From CAYLZO01 sp964387775 (GTDB lineage Bacteria > Chloroflexota > Anaerolineae > JAAYZQ01), in assembly GCA_964387775.1 (NCBI GenBank), contig CAYLZO010000107.1:1-16805 (forward strand): 16,805 nt of DNA. The letters run 5' to 3'. The notes under the pieces are model-generated. The model was not told where the DNA came from. It saw only the letters and a program-made list of their open reading frames with translations, and searched no databases. This document shows, piece by piece, positions 8,008 through 13,818 of the stretch. The stretch's first letter is position 1. Every line of letters starts with the position of its first letter. The position numbers and the translations under genes were made by a program.

Positions 8008-8472
8008 TCAGGGCGTGAATTGGGCGATAGCCAGCAGGATGGTGATGATCGTACCGAACAGGGCGATGGAGCCGACAAGCCAGCGGGTCTGCACCAGCAT
8101 GCGCTCCGTCATCTGGTCGAACCGGACCTCAAAGTGACGGTTCATTTCGGTGAGGCGCCCCTCCAGGTGGCGCTCCATCTCGACGAACCGTTCGTTCATC
8201 CGGTCGAATCGCTCGTTCATCCGGTCAAATCGCTCGTTCATCTCGGTGCGCAGATCGCGGACGTCCTTCTTGATGTCGGCTACGTCGTGCTCCAACACGT
8301 CCAGCCGCGAGAGCACCTGGCGATATTCGTCGCGGGGGACGGCCCTTTCCTGGACTGCCTGTTTTAGCCAGGGGCCCGCTTTCTCTTCAACGATCTGCTC
8401 AACCCAGGGAACGACCTCGGAAACCACTTCGTCTCCCCAGGCTTGACGCACCGTTTCGGGAACGTGCAACAT
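8008..8472 (-). CDS. Coiled-coil protein with C-terminal membrane anchor
   Basis: I do not recognise a named family for this 154-residue protein. Residues 1-50 are a charged helical region. Residues about 50-125 form a long predicted coiled coil with heptad spacing, including three consecutive seven-residue units MNERFDR, MNERFDR and MNERFVE (78-98). Residues about 131-150 are hydrophobic (WLVGSIALFGTIITILLAIA) and form a single transmembrane helix close to the C-terminus. This tail-anchored layout resembles DUF1640/CCDC90-like proteins and small bacterial coiled-coil anchors, but that is only a resemblance. GGGGAGGAG 6 nt before the ATG at 8472 supports the start. Its own promoter overlaps the preceding GNAT gene, and gltX follows after 24 nt. 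Confidence 0.8.
   Translation of the reverse strand: MLHVPETVRQAWGDEVVSEVVPWVEQIVEEKAGPWLKQAVQERAVPRDEYRQVLSRLDVLEHDVADIKKDVRDLRTEMNERFDRMNERFDRMNERFVEMERHLEGRLTEMNRHFEVRFDQMTERMLVQTRWLVGSIALFGTIITILLAIAQFTP
8179..8241 (-). repeat. Three 21-nt in-frame tandem repeats coding for coiled-coil heptads
   Basis: Three 21-nt units encode MNERFDR, MNERFDR and MNERFVE. The DNA units are nearly identical, differing at a few bases. The unit length equals one heptad, so gain or loss of a copy would keep both the frame and the coiled coil. Confidence 0.75.
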
Positions 8473-8541
8473 TGTTTGCTCCTCCCCTGCCGATAGTGGC
8501 TCGGTATTCTCCTCGACCTGTCACCTCTGCTTTCCGGGGGA

Positions 8542-8570
8542 ATTATAGCACAATCCTGGCCGGAAGGCAA
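8542..8570 (-). promoter_or_regulatory. Promoter for the coiled-coil gene and gltX
   Basis: On the minus strand a perfect TATAAT (8547-8542) is preceded, 17 nt away, by TTGCCT (8570-8565, 4 of 6 matches). Transcription would start near 8535, about 63 nt before the ATG at 8472. The -10 box contains the TAA stop of the GNAT gene, so the promoter lies inside the tail of the upstream operon. Confidence 0.65.
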
Positions 8571-9073
8571 TCCGCTTGCGCTCGCGCCTCTACCTTTTTG
8601 CGTGCTGCCCCGGCGGTGACGATGCGCGGCGAAAAGCCCAGGGCCGTCCAGAAGCCATCTGCTTCCTCGTTGGCAATCACGTAGCGCAGCGAAAGATCGT
8701 CCACCTCGTCCTCGGCAAAGAGGCGGCAGAGCTCGGCGACCAGGCGCGAGCCTACGCCGGCCCGGCGGTGGTCCTGCCGGACGAATGCCTGGTCGATGAG
8801 GCCGGCCCGCTCGGGGACGTAGCGAGTGTTGGTCATGACCCGGCCAAACACCGCGCCGACGACGCCGTCGGCCTCGTGGTCGGCCACCAGGGCGTAGGCG
8901 TCGGCCGCCGACAGCCGGCCGGCGAGCCGGCCCTTGACCTCCTTGCGGGCCTCGGCCTTCATCCGCCACAGCTCGGGGTTGCACGCCTCCAGGTGGTCCT
9001 GCAAGGCGAGCATTAGCTCGGCCAGGCGGTCCAGGTCCTCGTGGACGGCTCGACGGATGGTGTAGGGTTCCAT
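8543..9073 (-). CDS. GNAT-family N-acetyltransferase
   Basis: This 176-residue protein has the GNAT fold. The N-terminal IRRAVHEDLDRLAELM is a typical strand and helix start. Motif A, the acetyl-CoA pyrophosphate-binding loop, is VRQDHRRAGVGSRLV at residues 98-112, with the R-x-x-G-x-G pattern at 103-108. The later LRYVIANEEADGFWTALGFSP is the motif B region, with the alpha-helix and the GF strand typical of the family. It would transfer an acetyl group from acetyl-CoA to an unknown amine in the cytoplasm. The ATG at 9073 lies 3 nt after the stop of the DUF362 gene with AAGGA just upstream, so it is the third gene of a coupled operon. Confidence 0.87.
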   Translation of the reverse strand: MEPYTIRRAVHEDLDRLAELMLALQDHLEACNPELWRMKAEARKEVKGRLAGRLSAADAYALVADHEADGVVGAVFGRVMTNTRYVPERAGLIDQAFVRQDHRRAGVGSRLVAELCRLFAEDEVDDLSLRYVIANEEADGFWTALGFSPRIVTAGAARKKVEARAQADCLPARIVL

Positions 9074-9076
9074 GGC

Positions 9077-10150
9077 TTATCCTTCTCCTTGGGCGAACAA
9101 GTAGCCTTCTACGTTGGGCAGCTCCCAGCGGCGCTGGTGCCGATGGCGATCGTGGGGGCGGAAGGGGCGTGTACACTCGGCCAGCGTCGCGTTGCCCACG
9201 ATCTCGATCTGGTCCAGGTCGCCGCAGCCCAGGCCCAGTCGCTTGCAGTAGTGAAGGTAGCCCACCTCGTCGGGGTCAAAACCCATGAGGGTCGCGGCGG
9301 CGACGTCGGCAGCCAGGGCATCGGTGCTGGACAGGGCCAGGCGCAAGGGCACCGGCGTGCCGTCGGTGGGGCCATTGCCCTCCATCGCCTCAAAGGCGTC
9401 GAGCACGGCCAGGTGCGGCGCCACCCGCGGCGCGATGAGGGCCAGGTTGAGGTTGATGACCGGGTAGCTCTGGTGCATCTTCATCTTGTCGCTGGGCTCC
9501 AGGCTGCTCATGGCCCGAAATTCCAGCCATTGGGCTAAGGCGGTACGGCGCACCCACGACGGGACCAGACGCGAGAGATACTTGCTCACCTGTCCAAAGG
9601 TGGCGGGCAGACCGCTTCCACCCCCCTGGTGGCCGTTGTGGGTGAAACGGCTGATGAGCGCGCCCATGATCATGTTTTTCAGGCTGGCGGTCACCACGAC
9701 CACGTCGTGGGTCTTGGGCGGACCGACCGAGATGCGGAAATCGCTCTCTACGACGCTGCGGGCCAGGTGCAGGCGCAGGGGCCGCAGGCGCCAGTCGTAG
9801 ACGTCCACCGGCATCGGCTCGTCGTGGTTCAGGTCGAGTAACGCTGCGTCGTACTCCTGGGCCAGGGCCTCGTAGCCGTAGCGCCGAAATGCTTCGGCTG
9901 CCGGCTCGACGGCCGGTCCCTCGGCGATGGTCAGCGGGCCGTCGTAGCGGGCGCGCACGAACTCGAGCACGGCCCGCATGGCTTCTGGATGGGTTACGGC
10001 CAGGGGCGTGTGCGTCACGACAAAGTTGGGCTTGACCAGCACCCCCTCGACGTTAGCAAAATCTGCGTCACCGGCGCTCTGCTGGAGCGACCGGCGAACG
10101 TTGTCGTACCGGTCCTCGCCCCGGATGAGGACGACTTGGCTCTTGGGCAT
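9077..10150 (-). CDS. DUF362 domain protein
   Basis: From ATG 10150 the protein is 357 residues and starts MPKSQVVLIRGEDRYDNVRRSL, the usual N-terminus of DUF362 proteins. Further family marks are VLVKPNFVV, an internal TIAEGPAVEP, RISVGPPKTHDVVVVTASLKNMIMG in the middle, and ALSSTDALAADVAAATLMGFDPDEVGYLHYC in the C-terminal half. DUF362 proteins have no settled biochemical role; some carry [4Fe-4S] ferredoxin domains, but no CxxCxxC cluster is present here. A TTG at 10189 is an alternative start: it overlaps the aldolase stop by 4 nt (TTGA) and has GGAG 8 nt upstream. I prefer the ATG because of the family alignment and an AGGA 9 nt upstream. The gene lies between the aldolase and the acetyltransferase and is co-transcribed with them. 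Confidence 0.85.
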   Translation of the reverse strand: MPKSQVVLIRGEDRYDNVRRSLQQSAGDADFANVEGVLVKPNFVVTHTPLAVTHPEAMRAVLEFVRARYDGPLTIAEGPAVEPAAEAFRRYGYEALAQEYDAALLDLNHDEPMPVDVYDWRLRPLRLHLARSVVESDFRISVGPPKTHDVVVVTASLKNMIMGALISRFTHNGHQGGGSGLPATFGQVSKYLSRLVPSWVRRTALAQWLEFRAMSSLEPSDKMKMHQSYPVINLNLALIAPRVAPHLAVLDAFEAMEGNGPTDGTPVPLRLALSSTDALAADVAAATLMGFDPDEVGYLHYCKRLGLGCGDLDQIEIVGNATLAECTRPFRPHDRHRHQRRWELPNVEGYLFAQGEG

Positions 10151-10185
10151 CGGCTCAATTCCTGGAACGATTATCTGTGCTTGCT

Positions 10186-11088
10186 TCAAGCCAACAGCTC
10201 CGCTTCCTTCAAGATCGCCTTCAATTCCTGCCGTCGCTCCCCCTCGAGGGGCAGCAGGGGCGGGCGCGGCGGTCCCCCGTAGTAACCCAACATGTCCAGG
10301 GCTGCCTTGAGGCCGGGTACGCCCCAGCGGCTGGTGACGGCCAGGTTGACGGGCAGCATACGCAGGTGCAGCGCCTGGCCTTCGTCGAGGCGGCCGGCCT
10401 GGAACAACTCAAAGAGGTCCACCGCTGCCTCGGGCGCGATGTTGGCCAGGGCCATAATGCCCCCGACCACGCCAAACGCCAGCGAGGGGTAGAAAAAGTT
10501 GGCCGATCCTGACAATACCTGGAACGACGGGTCGGCCCGGCGCACCGTCTCGGCCATCTTGGCCATGTTGCCGCCGGTGTCCTTGACGCCCACGATGTTG
10601 GGATGCTCTGATAGCTCGACCAGCAGGTCGGCCGGGAGATCTATGCCCGTGGCCGGCGGCAGGTTGTAGATGACGATGGGGATCGGCGACCGGTCGGCCA
10701 CGGTGCGGTAATAGTTGGCCAGGACCGGCGGCGTCATCTGGCTCTTGTAATAGCTGGGATTGACGACGATGGCTGCGTCGGCGCCAATGGCCGCCCCTTC
10801 CTCGGTCATGCGGAGGGTGTGCCCCGTCGACTCGGCGGCGGTGCCCGCGATCATCAACTTGTCTTGGGGGATGGCCTGGCGGGCGGTCCGCAGCACCTCC
10901 AGCCGCTCCGTATCGCTGAGAAAGACCCACTCACCGTTGGAGCCCAGGACGATGTAGCCCTTCAGGTCTGTCTGATTCCATCGTTCGAGGTTGAGGGCCA
11001 TCTTGTCGTGGGCGACAGCCCCCTCCCCGTCGAACGACGTCACAATGGGCGTGAATACCCCACGCAGTGAAACGTTGGTCGTCGCCAT
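10186..11088 (-). CDS. DapA/NAL-superfamily aldolase, 4-hydroxy-2-oxoglutarate aldolase (HOGA)-like
   Basis: The protein is 300 residues, the standard length for the class I lyase family that includes dihydrodipicolinate synthase (DapA). The Schiff-base lysine is K169 in NIVGVKDTGG, and the catalytic tyrosine is Y141 in IYNLPPATGIDLP. The substrate loop is GSNGEW at residues 49-54 in place of the GTTGE of DapA. GSNGE, ERLEV, the ATGIDLP stretch and the C-terminal GLKAALDMLGYYGGPPRPPL match my recollection of eukaryotic mitochondrial HOGA1 better than DapA. I therefore infer cleavage of 4-hydroxy-2-oxoglutarate, or a related 2-keto acid, into pyruvate and glyoxylate. The start is ATG 11088 with GAGGAGG 5 nt upstream. 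It heads an operon with the DUF362 and GNAT genes under a near-consensus promoter. Confidence 0.88.
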   Translation of the reverse strand: MATTNVSLRGVFTPIVTSFDGEGAVAHDKMALNLERWNQTDLKGYIVLGSNGEWVFLSDTERLEVLRTARQAIPQDKLMIAGTAAESTGHTLRMTEEGAAIGADAAIVVNPSYYKSQMTPPVLANYYRTVADRSPIPIVIYNLPPATGIDLPADLLVELSEHPNIVGVKDTGGNMAKMAETVRRADPSFQVLSGSANFFYPSLAFGVVGGIMALANIAPEAAVDLFELFQAGRLDEGQALHLRMLPVNLAVTSRWGVPGLKAALDMLGYYGGPPRPPLLPLEGERRQELKAILKEAELLA

Positions 11089-11162
11089 CTGTTCCTCCTC
11101 GTCTCAGGAAACTCTGTCCCGTTCCACCAGAGACGCCCCCTGGTGCACGGTGCCGCCTGGAT

Positions 11163-11191
11163 ATTTTACATCATCGTGCGGTTGGTGGCAA
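11163..11191 (-). promoter_or_regulatory. Promoter of the aldolase-DUF362-GNAT operon
   Basis: On the minus strand TTGCCA (11191-11186, 5 of 6) and TAAAAT (11168-11163, 5 of 6) are separated by 17 nt. The start would be near 11156, about 68 nt before the ATG at 11088. It is divergent from the plus-strand promoter at 11268-11296. Confidence 0.7.
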
Positions 11192-11267
11192 TCAATCGCG
11201 TCTCGGGGGCTGTTGTGCTTTGGGCATCCAATGGATGGCTTGCAACGGGAACGAGGGAAGCCCTCGA

Positions 11268-11296
11268 TTGACAGCAGATCGTCGTCCTGCTATAAT
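11268..11296 (+). promoter_or_regulatory. Consensus sigma-70 promoter of the selenoprotein gene
   Basis: A perfect TTGACA (11268-11273) and a perfect TATAAT (11291-11296) are separated by exactly 17 nt, so this is the full sigma-70 consensus. The predicted start near 11303 leaves a leader of about 47 nt before the ATG at 11350. It supports the idea that the downstream gene is expressed despite its in-frame UGA. No operator-like repeat is visible around it. Confidence 0.8.
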
Positions 11297-11349
11297 GCCG
11301 CGTGCCGGTAGGTGACGGTAAACGCCACAAGTAGGTAAAGGAATTGATT

Positions 11350-11808
11350 ATGTACAGACAGAAATCCCCGGAAGCGGTTGCCCGTCGAGCCGGAGAACTG
11401 GTTCAACGTGGCTACCACTGATCTGAGGCCGTCCTGCTCGCCGTGGGTGAGTATGCGTTGGGTCATCTGGCGCCGCAGAGCGTGCGGATGTCTACCGCTT
11501 TGGCCGGCGGTGTGGGGGGCACGCAACAGGAGTTGTGTGGCGCCTTGAGCGGCGGCGTGTTGGTCATCGGTGCGCTGCACGGCCGGCAGCTTCCCGATGA
11601 GGACGATACCGTCGCCTACGAACTCTCGGCCCGCTTCCGGTCGCGATTCTTGGCGGACCTGGGCTGCACCCGGTGTGCCGCCCTGCGAGCATGGGTCGAG
11701 GCGCCCGGCGGGCCGGGCACGTGTGCGATCGTCGTCGAGAAAGCGGCGATGATCCTCCTGGAACTCCTGGCGGAGAAGGATCAGGGCGCTGGGGCACAGC
11801 CACGATAG
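11350..11808 (+). CDS. C-GCAxxG-C-C family redox protein with in-frame UGA (probable selenocysteine)
   Basis: The ATG at 11350, with AAAGGA 7 nt upstream and a consensus promoter before that, opens a 152-residue frame. Its only internal stop is TGA at 11419-11421 (codon 24). Translation on both sides is family-like: MYRQKSPEAVARRAGELVQR, then GYH, the UGA, then SEAVLLAVGEYALGH. In this family the position after GY/N-x is an invariant Cys, so UGA replaces exactly the first conserved Cys. The other conserved Cys are C63 in the signature CGALSGG, C106 or C109 in LGCTRCAAL, and C125 in GTCAIVVEKAA. Members are small putative redox proteins of about 140 residues with no settled reaction. The hairpin directly after the UGA fits a bacterial SECIS. 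The alternatives are a nonsense mutation or a sequencing error. A caller unaware of Sec would give only 11443-11808 from a GTG. The gene converges on the histidine kinase. Confidence 0.82.
11435..11453 (+). promoter_or_regulatory. Candidate bacterial SECIS element after the UGA
   Basis: An 8-bp stem, UGCUCGCC (11435-11442) with GGUGAGUA (11446-11453) including two G-U pairs, closes a 3-nt apical loop GUG (11443-11445). The first loop base is G, as in bacterial SECIS elements. There are 21 nt between the UGA (ending 11421) and the loop, inside the 16-37 nt window used for bSECIS elements. The element lies wholly within the coding region, as expected for bacteria. Confidence 0.6.
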
Positions 11809-11853
11809 AATGGGGACGCTACGAATCGCCGCAGAGCCACCCACACTGCGTGC

Positions 11854-13245
11854 TTATTCAGCCCGGGCAGCCTCAGCCTGGGGCAGGGTGAAGGTGAAGG
11901 TCGTGCCCCGGCCCACCTCCGATTCGACCCCGATCTCGCCCCCCCAATTCTCGATGATGCGCCGCACGATGGCCATTCCAACCCCGGTCCCATGCGCGCT
12001 CACCTGGCGGGCAGTCTCCCCCCGAAAGAATTCGTCAAAGACGTGAGGCAGGTCTTTCGGCGCGATGCCGACGCCGGTGTCCGCCACTTCCCCCACCACG
12101 GACTGGGCCTCCGGATAAAGCGACACGCGGATGCGCCCACCCGCCTCGTTGTACTTGGTGGCGTTGCTCAGCAGATTGGTCCACACCAGTTTGATCTGCT
12201 GCGGATGAGCCTCGACCGGGGGCAAGTCGGGCGCGATCGCGACCTCCAGTGAGAGATCCTTCCCTTCTGCCTCGATACGCATGAATTCCACAACTTCCCG
12301 CAGCACCTCGTCCACCTGGACGGGGAGCGCTTCCTGCCCCTCGCCGGTCTGCTCGCGAACTTGGGTCAGGTCAAGGAGGTCGCGGATGAGATCGAGCAAT
12401 TCGCTGGCCCGCGCCTGGGCCCGGACCAGCGTCTCGATCGTTTTTGCCTCCGACGCATAGCCGGACAGGGCGAGATCCAGCGCACTGTGGATGGTATTCA
12501 ACGGCGCCCGCAGCTCGTGGGTGACCAGGACCATGAACCGGGTCCGCTCGGTGTCCACGCGGTGGAGCTCCTCGTTCAGCTCGGCCAATTCGGCGCTCCG
12601 TACCTGGCACGTCAGGTTGCTCTCCATCAAGGCCCGGTCCCGCTCGCGGAGCCGGACGGTGAGGGACGTCGTCAGGTAGGTCACGAGAAAGAGGGTCAGG
12701 GTCAGGGTGGCGACGGCGGCCAGGAGGTAGAGCGGCTCCTGGGACAGCTCCCAGGGCAGGATCGGCAGGTGGTGGTGGGGCAAGAAGCCGCCGTATTCCA
12801 GGCCGGCGATGGCCGCGTAGAGCAGCGAAGCCAGCCCGGCCATGACATAACTGACCGGCCGCGAAAGGAGGATGCTGGCGAGGATCACGTGAAAGACGAA
12901 AAAGAGGGCGGTTGGATTCTCCACGCCGCCGCCCAGGTGGACCAGGGCCGCCAGGGCGACCAGGTCCAGGACGATCTGGGCCTGGGCCAGCCGGGTGGCG
13001 TGACCCAGCCGAACCTGGCCCAAAGTCCCGGCCTTGAGGTCTCGGAAGTAGAGAAGGAAGGCGAGGTTGTAGAGGGCAATGGCTGCGACGACGCCCCCGA
13101 GCGGCACGAAGGGCAGTTCCTCGGGGAACCACAACGCCCCCACGCCCACCGTCAGGGCCGTACCCAGGACGGCCAGCCAGCGCAGCTGGATCAGCCAGTC
13201 AATGCGGTCGATCAGTTCCGATTCAAAGGGGAGTCGCTCTTTCAT
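11854..13245 (-). CDS. Membrane sensor histidine kinase
   Basis: From ATG 13245 the kinase is 463 residues; an in-frame TTG at 13254 would add three. Residues about 22-195 hold five to six hydrophobic segments and no large extracellular loop, so the sensor is the membrane bundle itself. A short coiled coil (about 197-235) leads to the HisKA domain with phospho-acceptor H243 in VTHELRAPLN. The HATPase domain has the N box TNLLSNATKY (N361), the G1 box DTGVGI at 389-394, the F box FDEFF and the G2 box HGTGVGMAIV at 418-427, followed by GGEIGVESEVGRGTTFTFTLP. All catalytic boxes are intact. It follows a single-domain response regulator by about 55 nt in one operon, a likely cognate partner. The ligand is unknown. 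No strong Shine-Dalgarno precedes either start. Confidence 0.92.
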   Translation of the reverse strand: MKERLPFESELIDRIDWLIQLRWLAVLGTALTVGVGALWFPEELPFVPLGGVVAAIALYNLAFLLYFRDLKAGTLGQVRLGHATRLAQAQIVLDLVALAALVHLGGGVENPTALFFVFHVILASILLSRPVSYVMAGLASLLYAAIAGLEYGGFLPHHHLPILPWELSQEPLYLLAAVATLTLTLFLVTYLTTSLTVRLRERDRALMESNLTCQVRSAELAELNEELHRVDTERTRFMVLVTHELRAPLNTIHSALDLALSGYASEAKTIETLVRAQARASELLDLIRDLLDLTQVREQTGEGQEALPVQVDEVLREVVEFMRIEAEGKDLSLEVAIAPDLPPVEAHPQQIKLVWTNLLSNATKYNEAGGRIRVSLYPEAQSVVGEVADTGVGIAPKDLPHVFDEFFRGETARQVSAHGTGVGMAIVRRIIENWGGEIGVESEVGRGTTFTFTLPQAEAARAE

Positions 13246-13300
13246 CGGAGGCAATCGGCCGGCCAGAAGGACCCACGTGTCGGACCCAAAGCAAGCGAGA

Positions 13301-13702
13301 TCAGGCAGGGGCTTGCTCTTGCTGCACCAGACCCTCGGCGATCTGGACGAGTTTATGCAGGGGCACGGGTTTATCGAGGAACTGGTGAACGTGCAGGGTT
13401 TGATCGGTGGGAAAATGCCCGCCGTAGCCCGATTCCAGGATGCTGGAGACCATCACCACCGGGACGTCGCGCAGTTTGGGGTCTTGGGCCATCTGCTGAC
13501 TGACATAGACCCCCTCGTCGGGCATGACCATGATGACGTCGAGAAAGACCAGGTCTGGCTTCTTTTCGCGCATGAAGGCCAGCCCCTCCGCTCCAGTAGA
13601 GGCGCACCGCACAGAAAAGTCGTGGGCTTCCAACGTCGCCCTCGCGATCTCGCAAAAATCGGGATCGTCGTCAACGATCAGGACGTCGCCTTTTGTAGAC
13701 AT
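13301..13702 (-). CDS. Single-domain response regulator (receiver only)
   Basis: This 133-residue protein consists only of a CheY-like receiver. The acidic pocket is D11-D12 in LIVDDDP, the phospho-acceptor is D55 in LVFLDVIMV, the switch residue is S86 in VVMVSS, and the conserved Lys is K111 in FLDKP. There is no output domain, so it must act by protein contact or phospho-relay. Residues 88-105 (ILESGYGGHFPTDQTLHV) form a longer than usual beta4-alpha4-beta5 region. AGGGAGG 5 nt before the ATG at 13702 fixes the start. It precedes the histidine kinase gene and shares the promoter at 13773-13801. Confidence 0.92.
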   Translation of the reverse strand: MSTKGDVLIVDDDPDFCEIARATLEAHDFSVRCASTGAEGLAFMREKKPDLVFLDVIMVMPDEGVYVSQQMAQDPKLRDVPVVMVSSILESGYGGHFPTDQTLHVHQFLDKPVPLHKLVQIAEGLVQQEQAPA

Positions 13703-13772
13703 GGCTTCCCTCCTGCCCTACAAAGCCAGGGGGCACAGACCTCCCGCCCCGGGTCATCCCATCCTGCTGACC

Positions 13773-13801
13773 ATTATAGCACAAGGGGGACAAAACGCCA
13801 A
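13773..13801 (-). promoter_or_regulatory. Promoter of the two-component operon
   Basis: On the minus strand TATAAT (13778-13773, perfect) lies 17 nt from TTGGCG (13801-13796, 4 of 6). Transcription would start near 13766, giving a leader of about 63 nt before the regulator's ATG. The promoter lies directly after the CapA gene stop; no terminator is visible between them. Confidence 0.65.
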
Positions 13802-13818
13802 GGGTGGTTCCGGGGCGA

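Noticed and set aside
11290..11844. A 184-residue minus-strand frame over the selenoprotein gene
   Set aside because: It shows no family features and is antisense to a frame with all conserved Cys motifs, its own promoter and a ribosome site.
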